64,000 nt of DNA from [Enterobacter] lignolyticus SCF1 (GCF_000164865.1 NC_014618.1:3720001-3784000); one strand, 5' to 3'; shown: positions 10,428-20,868, numbered from the stretch's first letter. Made by a program: numbers and translations. The notes: generated by a model not told the origin, from the letters alone.

Positions 10428-12872
10428 ATGATGATTTTGAGTATTGTTGCAACCGTTGTTTTACTCGGCGTGCTTTTCTATCACCGGGTTAACCTGCTGC
10501 TCGGCAGCCTGATTCTGCTGGTCTGGACGGGCGCGCTGGGCGCGGCTGGGCTGTGGAATATCTGGCTGCTGCTGCCGCTTGCCATTCTTCTGGTGCCGTT
10601 CAACCTGGTATCAATGCGTAAGGCGCTGATTTCCGCGCCGGTCTTTCGCGCCTTCAGCAAAGTGATGCCGCCCATGTCGCGTACAGAAAAAGAAGCGATT
10701 GATGCGGGCACCACCTGGTGGGAAGGCGACCTGTTCCAGGGCAACCCGGACTGGAAAAAGCTGCACAACTACCCGCAGCCGCGCCTGACCGAAGAAGAGC
10801 AGGCGTTCCTCGACGGCCCGGTTGAAGAGGCCTGCCGGATGGCGAACGACTTCCAGATTACCCATGAAATGGCCGATCTGCCGCCGGAGCTGTGGGCTTA
10901 TCTCAAAGAGCACCGCTTCTTTGCGATGATCATTAAGAAAGAGTACGGCGGACTGGAGTTTTCGGCATACGCTCAGTCCCGCGTGCTGCAAAAACTCTCC
11001 GGCGTCTCCGGTATCCTGTCCATCACCGTTGGCGTACCGAACTCATTAGGCCCGGGCGAACTGCTGCAGCACTACGGCACCGATGAGCAGAAGAACCACT
11101 ATCTGCCGCGTCTGGCCCGTGGTCTGGAAATCCCCTGCTTTGCGCTGACCAGCCCGGAAGCGGGCTCCGATGCGGGCGCCATTCCGGATACCGGCGTTGT
11201 TTGTATGGGCGACTGGCAGGGCGAACAGGTATTGGGCATGCGCCTGACCTGGAACAAACGCTACATCACGCTGGCGCCGATCGCGACCGTACTGGGCCTG
11301 GCGTTCAAACTGTCCGACCCGGACAGACTGCTGGGCGGCGATGAGGATCTGGGCATTACCTGCGCGCTGATCCCCACCGGCACGCCGGGCGTTGAGATTG
11401 GCCGCCGCCACTTCCCGCTGAACGTCCCGTTCCAGAACGGTCCGACGCAGGGGAAAGACATTTTCGTCCCTATCGATTTCATCATCGGCGGTCCGAAAAT
11501 GGCCGGTCAGGGCTGGCGTATGCTGGTGGAATGCCTCTCCGTAGGCCGCGGCATTACGCTGCCGTCTAACGCCACCGGGGGGCTGAAATCCGTTGCGATG
11601 GCGACAGGCGCTTACGCGCACATCCGCCGCCAGTTCAAAATCTCTATCGGTAAAATGGAAGGGATCGAGGAGCCGCTGGCGCGTATTGCCGGTAACGCCT
11701 ATGTAATGGACGCCGCTGCGTCGCTTATCACCTACGGCATTATGCTGGGTGAGAAACCGGCCGTGCTGTCCGCTATCGTGAAGTATCACTGTACCCACCG
11801 TGGTCAGCAGTCCATCATCGATGCGATGGATATCGCCGGCGGTAAAGGCATTATGCTCGGCGAAGGCAACTTCCTGGCCCGCGCCTATCAGGGCGCGCCG
11901 ATCGCCATCACCGTTGAGGGGGCCAACATTTTGACCCGCAGCATGATGATCTTCGGCCAGGGCGCCATTCGCTGCCATCCGTACGTCCTTGAAGAGATGG
12001 CGGCCGCGCAGAATAAAGACCTGAACGCCTTTGATAAGCTGCTGTTCAAACACATCGGCTACGTCGGCAGCAACAAAGTGCGCAGCTTCTGGCTCGGCCT
12101 GACCCATGGCCTGACCAGCAGCACCCCGACCCACGATGCCACGAAGCGTTACTATCAGCACCTGAACCGCCTGAGCGCTAACCTCGCCTGGCTGTCGGAT
12201 ATGTCGATGGCGGTGCTGGGCGGCAGCCTGAAGCGTCGCGAGCGCATCTCCGCCCGCCTTGGCGATGTGCTGAGCCAGCTGTACCTGGCGTCTGCGGTGC
12301 TGAAACGCTATGACGACGAAGGACGCAACCCGGCGGATCTGCCGCTGGTTCACTGGGGCGTTCAGGACGCGCTCTACCAGGCCGAGCAGGCGATCGACGA
12401 ACTGCTGCGCAACTTCCCGAACCGCTTTATCGCCGGCGTCATGCGCGTGGTCATCTTCCCGACCGGCCGCCATTATCATGCGCCTTCCGATAAGCTGGAT
12501 CATGTTGTTGCGAAGATCCTGCAAACGCCGAGCGCAACCCGCTCACGCATCGGTCGCGGCCAGTATCTGACCCCGAGCGAGCATAACCCGGTGGGCCTGC
12601 TGGAAGAGGCGCTGGTCGACGTGATGACCGCCGACCCTATCCATCAGCGTATCTGTAAAACGCTGGGCAAAAATCTGCCGTTTACCCGCCTGGACGAGCT
12701 GGCCCGCAGCGCGCTGGCGAAAGGGATAATCAGCCAGGATGAAGCGGAGATCCTTATCAAAGCGGAAGTCAGCCGTCTGCGCAGCATTAACGTTGACGAC
12801 TTCGAGCCGGAGGCGCTGGCGACCAAACCGGTAAAGCCGCAGGAGAAGGTCCGCAAGGCTGAGGCGGCGTAA
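10428..12872 (+). CDS. fadE: Acyl-CoA dehydrogenase FadE
   Basis: 814 residues, the E. coli FadE length. Two N-terminal hydrophobic segments (residues about 1-60) are followed by the acyl-CoA dehydrogenase domains: the N-terminal helical part, the middle beta domain ([20 protein letters not shown], the FAD-contact region) and the C-terminal helical part ([20 protein letters not shown], the equivalent of the catalytic-Glu segment). A large FadE-specific C-terminal extension ends at KAEAA. It performs the first, flavin-dependent step of fatty acid beta-oxidation and passes electrons to the ETF/quinone chain. Two adjacent ATGs (10428, 10431) are both possible. A FadR box precedes it and a strong terminator follows. 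Confidence 0.98.
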   Translation: MMILSIVATVVLLGVLFYHRVNLLLGSLILLVWTGALGAAGLWNIWLLLPLAILLVPFNLVSMRKALISAPVFRAFSKVMPPMSRTEKEAIDAGTTWWEGDLFQGNPDWKKLHNYPQPRLTEEEQAFLDGPVEEACRMANDFQITHEMADLPPELWAYLKEHRFFAMIIKKEYGGLEFSAYAQSRVLQKLSGVSGILSITVGVPNSLGPGELLQHYGTDEQKNHYLPRLARGLEIPCFALTSPEAGSDAGAIPDTGVVCMGDWQGEQVLGMRLTWNKRYITLAPIATVLGLAFKLSDPDRLLGGDEDLGITCALIPTGTPGVEIGRRHFPLNVPFQNGPTQGKDIFVPIDFIIGGPKMAGQGWRMLVECLSVGRGITLPSNATGGLKSVAMATGAYAHIRRQFKISIGKMEGIEEPLARIAGNAYVMDAAASLITYGIMLGEKPAVLSAIVKYHCTHRGQQSIIDAMDIAGGKGIMLGEGNFLARAYQGAPIAITVEGANILTRSMMIFGQGAIRCHPYVLEEMAAAQNKDLNAFDKLLFKHIGYVGSNKVRSFWLGLTHGLTSSTPTHDATKRYYQHLNRLSANLAWLSDMSMAVLGGSLKRRERISARLGDVLSQLYLASAVLKRYDDEGRNPADLPLVHWGVQDALYQAEQAIDELLRNFPNRFIAGVMRVVIFPTGRHYHAPSDKLDHVVAKILQTPSATRSRIGRGQYLTPSEHNPVGLLEEALVDVMTADPIHQRICKTLGKNLPFTRLDELARSALAKGIISQDEAEILIKAEVSRLRSINVDDFEPEALATKPVKPQEKVRKAEAA

Positions 12873-12893
12873 CCACGAAGCATCAAGAGGCTA

Positions 12894-12929
12894 GCGCCCG
12901 GCAATCCCATTGCCGGGCGCTTTTTTTTT
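12894..12929 (+). terminator. Rho-independent terminator of fadE
   Basis: A 12-bp perfect stem (GCGCCCGGCAAT 12894-12905 with ATTGCCGGGCGC 12909-12920) is followed by nine Ts. It also marks the left edge of the catabolic island. Confidence 0.93.
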
Positions 12930-14331
12930 ACGCCGTCGCCTCCCTGAAAGACTGCAAGCGATATCCCGTCGCGGCATAAATCAGGGCAAAAACCATCGAA
13001 CTGAAGCAGAACACGCTGTACGGCAGATAGCTGAACGTTGACACGCCCAGCGTTGTCGCCATATAGAGTCCCGCCGCAGACCAGGGGATAATCGGCGCGC
13101 TCATGGTCCCGAAGTCCTCCAGCGTCCGCGCAAGCACCAGCGGCGAAAGATTGAGATCCTCAAACTTCTTCAGCATCAGCTCAGAAACAACGATCTTGTT
13201 CAGACCATCCGAACCGGTCAACAGATTGATGATGACCGCCAGCACGCCGCTGGTCAGAATCGCGCCAAAGACGCTTTTGATTTTGCTCGCTGCGCTTTGC
13301 AACGTCACATCCATCATCCCTGTGCCGGTCAGGATCCCGGCGAACATCATCGCGCAGATAATGAACGAGAGGAAACCGCCCTGATTATTAAGCCCTCCCT
13401 GCTCCAGCAGTTCTTTAACGGAAGGCAGGAGGTTTGTCGCATCGGTTATCGTGCCGAGACGAAAACCGCTCATTGTGGCCTTAATCCCTTCCTCTAACGG
13501 AAAGCCCTGGTAGAGCCACCCCACCAGCACCGCAACAAAGGCGCTGCTCAGTAACGCGGGCACCGTCGGCAAGCGCAGAAAGGTAAAGCACAGGACAATG
13601 ATCATCGGCAGCAGCGGCAACACGCCAAACTTGTACAACCCTTTCAGCTGCACCAGCATTTGCATACTTTCCGGCGAAATCGTGCCGGATGAGGTATGAA
13701 CCATGCCAAGCCAGGTAAAAAACAGCAGGCTAATTATCGTTGACGGTATTGTGGTCCAGAGCAGATATTTGATCAGATCGTACAGCCGGGTTTTGGTCAC
13801 GGCAGAGGTCAGGTTCGTGGTATCGCTCAGAGGGGAAAGCTTATCGCCAAAGTAGGCGCCCGTGACAATTGCCGCCGCCAGGATGGGAAGATCGGCGTGC
13901 AGTCCGTTACCAATGCCCATCAACGCCACGCCGATAGAGGCGACCGATCCCCATGAGGCCCCTGAAACATAGGACAGCACGGCATTCAGAATAAACGCGA
14001 TAACGTACAGCCAGGCCGGAGAAACCAGCAGCATGCCGTAGTAAACCAGCATCGGCATGGTGCCAGCAAAACTCCAGGAGGCGACCATAAAACCGACAAA
14101 AATAACGATCAGAACCGGCGCCATGACCGCTGAAATTTTATCGATGATGAATCCCTGTATTTCGTCCCAGGTATATTTCAGCTTATACATCGCAATGATG
14201 CAGGAGAACGCCGCCGAAATGAGCAGGCAAACGCTGGCAGGCCATCCCAGCACGCCGATACCGACCACTAATACAACCGCCATGAAAATAACAGGGGTGA
14301 GCGCTACATAAAAACCGGGTTTTTCTCTCAT
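12928..14331 (-). CDS. NhaC-family Na+/H+ antiporter-like transporter
   Basis: 467 residues from ATG 14331 (MREKPGFYVALTP). This start has AGGAG at the ideal distance; an ATG two codons earlier is too close to it, and a longer frame upstream lies inside the preceding gene. There are about 11-12 hydrophobic segments. GAYFGDKLSPLSDTTNLTSA is the characteristic NhaC-type central motif, and SDGLNKIVVSELM and DFGTMSAPIIPWSAAG are also typical. Members exchange Na+ for H+ or for organic anions (malate/lactate in MleN). Here it follows a FAD oxidoreductase by 14 bp in a two-gene operon, so an organic-acid or cosubstrate role is more likely than salt tolerance; this is inference. Confidence 0.85.
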   Translation of the reverse strand: MREKPGFYVALTPVIFMAVVLVVGIGVLGWPASVCLLISAAFSCIIAMYKLKYTWDEIQGFIIDKISAVMAPVLIVIFVGFMVASWSFAGTMPMLVYYGMLLVSPAWLYVIAFILNAVLSYVSGASWGSVASIGVALMGIGNGLHADLPILAAAIVTGAYFGDKLSPLSDTTNLTSAVTKTRLYDLIKYLLWTTIPSTIISLLFFTWLGMVHTSSGTISPESMQMLVQLKGLYKFGVLPLLPMIIVLCFTFLRLPTVPALLSSAFVAVLVGWLYQGFPLEEGIKATMSGFRLGTITDATNLLPSVKELLEQGGLNNQGGFLSFIICAMMFAGILTGTGMMDVTLQSAASKIKSVFGAILTSGVLAVIINLLTGSDGLNKIVVSELMLKKFEDLNLSPLVLARTLEDFGTMSAPIIPWSAAGLYMATTLGVSTFSYLPYSVFCFSSMVFALIYAATGYRLQSFREATA

Positions 14332-14345
14332 GGTCATTCTCCTGG

Positions 14346-15716
14346 TCAAAAGACCTTCACGCGGTTTCGCACCAGCCGCGCCTGCACAAGCTGAATATCC
14401 ACTTGCGAGACTCGCGTATTGCTCTTGATGGCAATCGCCGCAGCGGTACCGGCACCTTCGCCCGTCACAATGCAACACCCCATATTTCTGATGGTGGCGT
14501 AGGCAAAATTGTCCGCATCAATCGCCCGCCCGCAAACCAGCAGGTTCTCAACCTCGCGCGGCACAAGCGCGCCATAAGGAATATGGAAATAGCGCGGTTC
14601 CAGCGGCAGCTTTAACCGCCCATTACCGTCGATAAACTCCGGGAAAATGCCGATAGAATCCGTATGACGCCCCTCCTGGCAAATATCCTGTTCGGTCAGC
14701 TGCGTCCGGCCTGAAATATGTCTCGACTCCCGCGTTCCCACCGTCATACCGAAATTCTTCAGCTGCGCGCGTTCAAATCCCGGCTGGAATTTACGCAGGA
14801 CGTCTATCGCCTGCATTGCCTGCTTACGGCCTTCAATTTCCGCACGGGTTAAATCAAAAACATCGGTGCAATCGACGGCCGGAATGCTGACGACGTTAAG
14901 ATAGTTGGCGTCGCCATACTCGGTGATGGTGCTCCAGGAGCCGCCCAGGGTGACATCCTGCGGAATCAGGCCTGCCGCCTTCCCCTTTGCAAAAACTTTT
15001 CCGAGATATGGGCTGAACATTTCACGGCAGGATTCATGGACATCGTACGACCAGTTCTTGTTTTCCTCATCGGCTCCCCAGTCGCCGTATTTGGGACGCG
15101 ACGCATCAATGCTTTGCATGAAAGCCTGTTTATCGACGTTGGCGCAGCTAAAGACGGTAGTGACGCACATCAGATCGTCCTTGCTACGTTTGGTGAACGG
15201 CGCTCCCGCAAACCAGGCGATATCGGCATCACCGGTGCAATCAATAATGACTTTCGCCAGAATGGCCTGCCGCCCGGATTTGCTTTCGGTAATCACCCCC
15301 TGCAGCTCGTCGCCATCTTTGATGACCTCTACCGCAGAGATGTGCAATACGCGACGGACGCCCGCGTCCTCCAGCATCGTGTCGGCCACCAGCTTAAAGC
15401 GCTCAGCGTTGATCGCCTGGCTTAATGACTGCGGCTCGGGCTGCGATGCGCCCAGCTGACGAGCGGTTTCTTCGATTTCACGGGCAAGACCGCCTGACTC
15501 GACGGTATTCTCATGACGCCACCAGGCGATAGACTCCACGCCAGCCGTCGTCATCATGCCGCCAAAACAACCGAAACGTTCGATAAGCATCGTGCTCACC
15601 CCTTCACGAGCTGCGCTCAACGCTGCCGCTATACCGGAAGGTCCGCCGCCAACAACGAGGACATCCGTTGTCGCCATGACCGGAATACGCCGGGCCGGCT
15701 CAAGATAAAAATCCAT
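14346..15716 (-). CDS. FAD-dependent oxidoreductase (FAD_oxidored family), copy 1
   Basis: 456 residues. An N-terminal Rossmann motif VLVVGGGPSGIAAALSAAREG (glycines at about 23-28) is followed by IERFGCFGGMMTTAGVES. Mid-protein IIDCTGDADIAWFAGAPFTKRSKDDL and the C-terminal NFGMTVGTRESRHISG and LLVCGRAIDADNFAY are typical of the FAD_oxidored (PF12831-like) group. There is no signal peptide, so the product is cytoplasmic. It is clearly paralogous to the gene at 24853-26214, with colinear motifs throughout. Substrate unknown; by context it should oxidise the imported compound or an intermediate. It forms an operon with the NhaC transporter and is preceded by a CRP-like site and a copy of the island's inverted repeat. 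Confidence 0.8.
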   Translation of the reverse strand: MDFYLEPARRIPVMATTDVLVVGGGPSGIAAALSAAREGVSTMLIERFGCFGGMMTTAGVESIAWWRHENTVESGGLAREIEETARQLGASQPEPQSLSQAINAERFKLVADTMLEDAGVRRVLHISAVEVIKDGDELQGVITESKSGRQAILAKVIIDCTGDADIAWFAGAPFTKRSKDDLMCVTTVFSCANVDKQAFMQSIDASRPKYGDWGADEENKNWSYDVHESCREMFSPYLGKVFAKGKAAGLIPQDVTLGGSWSTITEYGDANYLNVVSIPAVDCTDVFDLTRAEIEGRKQAMQAIDVLRKFQPGFERAQLKNFGMTVGTRESRHISGRTQLTEQDICQEGRHTDSIGIFPEFIDGNGRLKLPLEPRYFHIPYGALVPREVENLLVCGRAIDADNFAYATIRNMGCCIVTGEGAGTAAAIAIKSNTRVSQVDIQLVQARLVRNRVKVF

Positions 15717-15911
15717 GCGTGATCTCCGTAATCAGAAATTAAATAAAAGGGTTTCCTCGCAAATAAATGCGTGAAAATAAATTTATCTTTCGATAGCATC
15801 ATCATGCTAATACAGAAAAAAAGTAAAAATCAGCAGCCAGCGTATGTTTTTTATGACTCTCTGGGGGGGCACACACTTTCACTCCCCGGCTGCTAATTAT
15901 AATTACCTCAT

Positions 15912-15927
15912 TGTGGCGATAGTCACA
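15912..15927. promoter_or_regulatory. Possible CRP site upstream of the FAD oxidoreductase/NhaC operon
   Basis: TGTGG-CGATAG-TCACA has the CRP half-site spacing (TGTGA-N6-TCACA) with one mismatch. It is about 200 bp upstream of the start at 15716. It would fit catabolite control of the island but is a sequence match only. Confidence 0.4.
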
Positions 15928-15983
15928 CTCCACGCGACAGACATTTGCCCTGAATCAAAAAGAAACAGCGGGTCATAAAATCC

Positions 15984-15998
15984 ATTTCATAATGGAAC
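15984..15998. promoter_or_regulatory. Island operator copy 1 (ATTTCA-TAA-TGGAAC)
   Basis: A 15-bp imperfect inverted repeat of the form GTTTCA-N3-TGAAAC (10 of 12 positions). It lies 268 bp upstream of the FAD oxidoreductase start and just past the end of the regulator gene. It has the same form as the copies before gcl and dhaK. Confidence 0.5.
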
Positions 15999-16002
15999 AC
16001 CG

Positions 16003-17937
16003 CTATTCATCATTAAACGGCCCTGGATATAAATTATAATTTTTCAGCTTTCTCCACAGAGTGGTCCTGCCGATTTTCAAGACGTCCGCCGCTTTGCTCA
16101 GGTTCCAGTCACAGACGCGGCAAACGTGCTCGATAGCCTGCATTTCAACTTCAGCCAGTGAGATCAAATGCGAGACATCATCAGCGGCGCAATTATTATT
16201 CTGGCGAATATCTAATGGTATATCCTCTAATTCCAGCACCAGTTTACCGCACCCCATAAAAATCTTTTCCATACGATTTTTAAACTCCGAGATGTTACCT
16301 GGCCATAAATACTCAAGAAGCGCAGATTTCGCCTCTGTAGCGATCGTCAGCGTCTTTCCTGTCCGGTTACGATATTTTTCAAGAATTTCGTTAATCATAT
16401 ATTCCAGGTCGTCACGACGCTTGCGCAACGGTGGAATTTCAATTTCGCTCATCGAGATTTCATAATACAGCTGTCGACTGAACGCCCCCTGCTGAACATA
16501 ATCGCGTAGCGAGCTCCCGGTACAGGTAATCAGGCGAAAACGGACTGGAATCAGGCGATGGCTGTCGGATCGCATCACCAGTCCGGTTTTTAACACTTTC
16601 AACAGCACGCTCTGTATTTCGCTGGAGAGATACTCCACTTTGTCCAGGTATAGCGTGCCGTTTTGCGCCAGTTCAAATTTTGACGGGACAGGACCTGCGT
16701 CCGACCCCAGTAGCTCATGCAGCATATTTTCCGGAGACAGCATCTGGCAATCCACAGAGATAAACGGTCCGTCGCGCTGTTCGCTTTCATTATGGATCGC
16801 CATCGCCATACTGAGCTTCCCCACGCCTTCCTCGCCATTGATAAGAATTGGCGAGGCGGTCTTGATAGCTCGGCGTGCGACGCTCAGCACCTGCTTCATT
16901 CCCTTTGAAATGACATGCAGGCTGTCAAATGTGAAGTTTGCGTTTGTGCTGATTTGCTGCTGCGCGATTTTGCGTATTTTGTCTAACGGATGCAGAAAGA
17001 GCAGGAAGGACCCATCGCTTAAGGGACGCAGCGTGACCATCAGCTCAATAAATTCACCACGGTATTCAATCACAATTTGCTTTTGCGGAAGCTTTGTCCG
17101 CTGGGAAATCGCTTCATTCAGGGCAGGAGGAAATACAAATTCATTTCTTATATTTTTCCCAATCAGACTTTCTTGTTTCACATTAAGTAATAACTGAGCC
17201 TGTGGGTTGATCATGGTAATAACTGTCTGAGCGTCCCAGCAAATGAATCCATCATCCATACATTCAATTACCGCATTATGCTGACAGAGTACTTTATTGG
17301 TATTTTTTTGCTCATTCTCAATATAGATAAAATTAGCAACCTCTACCCCGCAGGCGTGGGACAAATGCAGATAGTGAGTATCAGCCGATGCCTTAACAAT
17401 ACAAACAATATAACCATGCACATTACCACAATAATCAATCACTGCCGCCGCGCTCATCGAAAATGCATGCAGTGACTCACTAAAATGTTCAGCCCCCTCC
17501 AGCCGGGTATATAAATGCGTATCGCGGCACAGACTGTACACATTCGTGCCAATTTCCTCCTCAGCCCAGGACATTCCAACCCCGACGCCCAGATGCTGAA
17601 GCTGCGTGGCCAGTTCCCCGGCGGACTGCACTTCCAGCGTCCAGCCGTGTGGGTCAAGCACCACCAGCGCGACCTCATCTCCGCTCACCAGCGTAAAATG
17701 GTCTTCCACCACCCGTCGCGATACTCTGATAAATTCGCCATTCCGACTCAGAATCGTTTGTAAAGTCTGACCTGACGCTTTAATCGGCATTTTCCAGCGA
17801 CGCGGATCACAATGTTTTAAACATTTTTGCCATGACCGTAGCGTGACAGAATTGACCGATCCTTCTGATGCCCAGCCATGATGAATAAACATTTTCCATT
17901 TATTCTTTAGATCATGATGATAGGACTCTTTATCCAT
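16003..17937 (-). CDS. dhaR: DhaR-type transcriptional activator (NtrC-like AAA+ with degenerate sigma54 motifs)
   Basis: 644 residues. Order: N-terminal GAF-like sensor region (about 50-190), PAS-like region (about 215-315), AAA+ domain (about 340-560), C-terminal Fis-type helix-turn-helix (NLSKAADVLKIGRTTLWRKLK). The Walker A loop is GEEGVGK followed by AIHNESE, as in E. coli DhaR. The GAFTGA loop that contacts sigma54 is missing: between LHELLGSDAG and KFELAQNGTLYLDK there is no such sequence, and Walker B ends Asp-Lys instead of Asp-Glu. E. coli DhaR shows the same losses and works with sigma70. It is divergent from gcl and likely controls the whole island, probably sensing dihydroxyacetone-kinase subunits as DhaR does. 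The symbol marks homology, not proven function. Confidence 0.82.
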   Translation of the reverse strand: MDKESYHHDLKNKWKMFIHHGWASEGSVNSVTLRSWQKCLKHCDPRRWKMPIKASGQTLQTILSRNGEFIRVSRRVVEDHFTLVSGDEVALVVLDPHGWTLEVQSAGELATQLQHLGVGVGMSWAEEEIGTNVYSLCRDTHLYTRLEGAEHFSESLHAFSMSAAAVIDYCGNVHGYIVCIVKASADTHYLHLSHACGVEVANFIYIENEQKNTNKVLCQHNAVIECMDDGFICWDAQTVITMINPQAQLLLNVKQESLIGKNIRNEFVFPPALNEAISQRTKLPQKQIVIEYRGEFIELMVTLRPLSDGSFLLFLHPLDKIRKIAQQQISTNANFTFDSLHVISKGMKQVLSVARRAIKTASPILINGEEGVGKLSMAMAIHNESEQRDGPFISVDCQMLSPENMLHELLGSDAGPVPSKFELAQNGTLYLDKVEYLSSEIQSVLLKVLKTGLVMRSDSHRLIPVRFRLITCTGSSLRDYVQQGAFSRQLYYEISMSEIEIPPLRKRRDDLEYMINEILEKYRNRTGKTLTIATEAKSALLEYLWPGNISEFKNRMEKIFMGCGKLVLELEDIPLDIRQNNNCAADDVSHLISLAEVEMQAIEHVCRVCDWNLSKAADVLKIGRTTLWRKLKNYNLYPGPFNDE

Positions 17938-18178
17938 AGCTAAATATCCACTAGTATTTATTACATTCCTTGTATCAGAAATATCTGAGAACCAGCTTGA
18001 TCAAACGCAATAATCCTCTGCCTGACCTGTTAGCAATAAAACCGCGAATAACCGTACATATATATAAAATAGATACTTAAACCAACATAATGAAATAGCA
18101 CTGAGAAATAAAGAGCAAAGCGACATGAATGATAAAACTGCCAGCAGCATCAGGAATCCGCTATAAAAACATCAACAT

Positions 18179-18193
18179 AATTCATAATGAAAC
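18179..18193. promoter_or_regulatory. Island operator copy 2 (AATTCA-TAA-TGAAAC)
   Basis: Inverted repeat of the form GTTTCA-N3-TGAAAC with the right arm perfect. Its centre is 33 bp from the next copy, about three helical turns, so a dimer pair could bind on one face. It lies 141 bp upstream of the gcl start. Confidence 0.55.
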
Positions 18194-18211
18194 ACTCAGA
18201 CCATCACAACT

Positions 18212-18226
18212 GTTTCACTATGAAAC
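18212..18226. promoter_or_regulatory. Island operator copy 3 (GTTTCA-CTA-TGAAAC)
   Basis: The only perfect copy of the inverted repeat: both 6-base arms match exactly, and the flanking bases (T on the left, A on the right) extend it to 7 bp. It lies 108 bp upstream of the gcl ATG, a suitable activator position. Confidence 0.65.
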
Positions 18227-18333
18227 ACTTTATCTATATTTGTCCCACCATTCTATTTCTTCAAAAATATTTAACTACCGGGTACCGACGTTTGTTTGTT
18301 GCCCTTACAACCGTAAATGTCAGGAGAAAAAAT

Positions 18334-20073
18334 ATGGCGAGGATGCGTGCAATTGAGGCAGCCGTTGAAATACTGAAAAAAGAAGGCATTAGCGTTGCCT
18401 TTGGCGTGCCAGGCGCAGCAATTAACCCGTTTTATGCGGCAATGAAAAAATCAGGCGGTATCGATCATGTGCTGGCTCGCCACGTCGAAGGCGCCTCGCA
18501 TATGGCGGAGGGCTATACCCGGACCCGCAGCGGTAACATCGGGGTATGCATCGGCACCTCCGGGCCTGCCGGCACCGACATGATCACCGGGCTTTATGCC
18601 GCGTCCGCAGATTCTATTCCTATTCTCTGCATCACCGGTCAGGCTCCCGTAGCCAAACTGCACAAAGAGGATTTCCAGGCCGTTGATATTGAGGCCATCG
18701 CGACCCCCGTGACCAAAATGGCCTGCACCATTCTCGAATCGGCACAGCTCCCAGGCATATTCCAGAAAGCGTTCTGGGAAATGCGCTCTGGCCGCCCGGG
18801 TCCGGTCCTGCTGGATTTACCGTTCGATGTGCAGATGGCGGAAATCGAATTTGATATCGATCTTTACCAGCCGCTGGCTCCATGGCGCCCTCAGGCGACG
18901 GTCGCCCAGGCTGAACGCGCCCTGGCGATGTTAAATCAGTCAGCAAAACCCGTTATTGTCGCTGGTGGGGGAATCATTAACGCCGAAGCCAGCGAGCTGT
19001 TACGTGAGTTTGCAGAACTGACGGGCGTACCGGTTATTCAGACGCTGCGCGGCTGGGGCGCCCTGCCGGACGATCATCCGCTGATGATTGGCCGTATGGG
19101 ATGTCAGGCTGGCCATCGTTATGGCAACGCCAGTTTCCTGGCCTCCGATTTTGTGTTTGGTATCGGCAACCGCTGGGCTAACCGCCACACTGGAGCACTC
19201 GAAACCTATACCGAGGGGCGCAAATTCATCCATGTGGATATTGAGCCTGCACAGATTGGCCGTATTTTTGGCCCCGACCTCGGTATTGTTTCTGACGCGC
19301 ATGCCGCCCTCACGCTGTTCATTCAGGTTGCACGCGACATGAAAGCGCGCGGCGAGTTGAAAGATCGCAGCGACTGGGCAGCCAGCTGTGCCGAGCGCAA
19401 ACGCACCTTGCTGCGTCGGTCTGATTTCGACTGCACGCCTGTCAAGCCGCAGCGGGTATATCATGAAATGAATAAGGTCTTTGGCCCTGAAACCCGCTAT
19501 ATCTCAACCATTGGGCTGGCGCAGATTGCCGCCAACCAGTTCCTGCATGTTTACCGCCCGCGTCATTGGATCAACGCCTGCCAGGCAGGCCCGTTGGGAT
19601 GGACGATGCCCGCCGCGCTCGGCGTGGTGAAAGCCGATCCGTCAACGCCCGTCGTTGCGATCTCCGGGGATTACGACTTCCAGTTTTTGATTGAAGAGCT
19701 GGCCGTGGGCGCGCAGTTTAACCTGCCCTATATTCATGTCTTGCTCAACAACGCCTACCTCGGGCTTATTCGCCAGGCACAGCGCGCTTTCGATATTGAC
19801 TACTGCGTTCAGCTATCGTTCGAAAACATTAATGCGCCAGAGGTTAACGGCTACGGCGTTGATCACAAGTCAGTAGTAGAAGGTTTAGGCTGTAAGGCCA
19901 TTCGCGTTTTTGAACCGCAGGATATTGAACCGGCGCTGCGCGAAGCCCAGCGCCTGCGTGATGAATTCCGGGTGCCGGTCGTCGTGGAAGTCATTACCGA
20001 ACGCGTCACCAATATCGCTATGGGGCCGGATATTAATAAAGTTACCGAGTTTGAAGATATTATCGATCTCTAA
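18334..20073 (+). CDS. gcl: Glyoxylate carboligase (tartronate-semialdehyde synthase)
   Basis: 579 residues from ATG 18334, which has CAGGAG upstream; the frame is open 49 codons earlier, but that part lies over the operators and is unlike the family. A thiamine diphosphate enzyme with N-terminal PYR domain ([15 protein letters not shown]), central domain and C-terminal PP domain ([18 protein letters not shown] ending in LLNNAYLG). Val51 in [14 protein letters not shown] replaces the usual catalytic Glu of this superfamily, exactly as in E. coli Gcl. It condenses two glyoxylates to tartronate semialdehyde and CO2. The C-terminus is 14 residues shorter than the E. coli enzyme. First gene of gcl-hyi-glxR(-glxK). 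A core gcl elsewhere in the genome is possible, which would make this a paralogue. Confidence 0.93.
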   Translation: MARMRAIEAAVEILKKEGISVAFGVPGAAINPFYAAMKKSGGIDHVLARHVEGASHMAEGYTRTRSGNIGVCIGTSGPAGTDMITGLYAASADSIPILCITGQAPVAKLHKEDFQAVDIEAIATPVTKMACTILESAQLPGIFQKAFWEMRSGRPGPVLLDLPFDVQMAEIEFDIDLYQPLAPWRPQATVAQAERALAMLNQSAKPVIVAGGGIINAEASELLREFAELTGVPVIQTLRGWGALPDDHPLMIGRMGCQAGHRYGNASFLASDFVFGIGNRWANRHTGALETYTEGRKFIHVDIEPAQIGRIFGPDLGIVSDAHAALTLFIQVARDMKARGELKDRSDWAASCAERKRTLLRRSDFDCTPVKPQRVYHEMNKVFGPETRYISTIGLAQIAANQFLHVYRPRHWINACQAGPLGWTMPAALGVVKADPSTPVVAISGDYDFQFLIEELAVGAQFNLPYIHVLLNNAYLGLIRQAQRAFDIDYCVQLSFENINAPEVNGYGVDHKSVVEGLGCKAIRVFEPQDIEPALREAQRLRDEFRVPVVVEVITERVTNIAMGPDINKVTEFEDIIDL

Positions 20074-20085
20074 GGAAACAGGAAG

Positions 20086-20868
20086 ATGGCAAAATTTGCA
20101 GCGAATTTATCCATGCTATTTACCGAATATCCGTTCATTGAACGTTTTGCTCATGCCAGCAAAGCCGGTTTTCACGGTGTGGAATATCTTTTCCCTTATG
20201 ACTTTCCCGCAGAAGAGCTCGCGCAGACGCTCCGCGCGCATCACCTGACGCAGGTGCTGTTCAATCTTCCGGCCGGGGACTGGAACAGCGGCGAACGGGG
20301 TATCGCCTGCCATCCCGATCGCGTTGCGGAATTCCGCGACGGCGTCGCCAGGGCGATTACGTATGCGCAGGAGCTGCGCTGCTCGCAGGTAAACTGCCTG
20401 GCCGGGAAGCAGCCTGCCGGTTATTCCGTAGAGCAGTGCCACGAAACGCTGGTAAAAAATCTGCGCTACGCCGCAGAGCAGCTGGCTGAAGCGAATATCA
20501 GACTGGTGCTGGAAGCAATTAATACCACCGATATACCCGGTTTTTTTGTCAATAACACCCAGCAGGTACTGAATATTCTGCACGATGTTAACCATCCAAA
20601 CCTGCAATATCAGTACGATATTTACCATATGCAAATTATGGAAGGGAATCTGGCTAATACGATGAAAAACAACCTCGATCGGATTGGTCACATCCAGCTT
20701 GCGGATAATCCAGGACGCCATGAACCCGGTACCGGGGAAATTAATTATCCCTGGCTTCTTGGGTATATCGATAAGCTCGGCTATCAGGGCTGGATTGGTT
20801 GCGAATATATCCCTTCAGCAACCACGGCTGACAGTCTTCACTGGCTTAATGCCATGAATAACGATTAA
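20086..20868 (+). CDS. hyi: Hydroxypyruvate isomerase
   Basis: 260 residues, a TIM-barrel of the xylose-isomerase-like family. ANLSMLFTEYPFIERF at the start, LPAGDWNSGERGIAC, and the metal/substrate segments VLEAIN, YQYDIYHMQIMEG and GHIQLADNPGRHEPGTGEINY all align with E. coli Hyi. It interconverts hydroxypyruvate and tartronate semialdehyde. It follows gcl by 12 bp with AGGAAACAGGAAG before the ATG. Together with Gcl and GlxR it lets both glyoxylate and hydroxypyruvate enter as glycerate. Confidence 0.92.
   Translation: MAKFAANLSMLFTEYPFIERFAHASKAGFHGVEYLFPYDFPAEELAQTLRAHHLTQVLFNLPAGDWNSGERGIACHPDRVAEFRDGVARAITYAQELRCSQVNCLAGKQPAGYSVEQCHETLVKNLRYAAEQLAEANIRLVLEAINTTDIPGFFVNNTQQVLNILHDVNHPNLQYQYDIYHMQIMEGNLANTMKNNLDRIGHIQLADNPGRHEPGTGEINYPWLLGYIDKLGYQGWIGCEYIPSATTADSLHWLNAMNND

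Larger units (their letters stand above)
17938..18333. other. AT-rich divergent control region between the dhaR-like gene and gcl
   Basis: This 396-bp AT-rich region has no gene. It holds the paired inverted repeats listed separately, a weaker half-site (TGAAAT at 18091-18096) and a near-palindrome TCAGAAATATCTGA at 17975-17988 close to the regulator start. I saw no TGGCAC-N5-TTGC-type sigma54 promoter. Confidence 0.5.

Noticed and set aside
11046..12524. Long open frame (about 490 codons) on the strand opposite fadE
   Set aside because: It is the antisense shadow of a GC-rich highly expressed gene, has Arg/His/Gln-rich low-information sequence and no ribosome site.
17938..18333. Search for a sigma54 promoter before gcl
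   Set aside because: No TGGCAC-N5-TTGC-type element was seen, in line with the missing GAFTGA loop of the regulator.
18187..18333. Extended N-terminus for gcl
   Set aside because: The extra 49 codons lie over the operators and have no similarity to Gcl; ATG 18334 has the ribosome site and family start.
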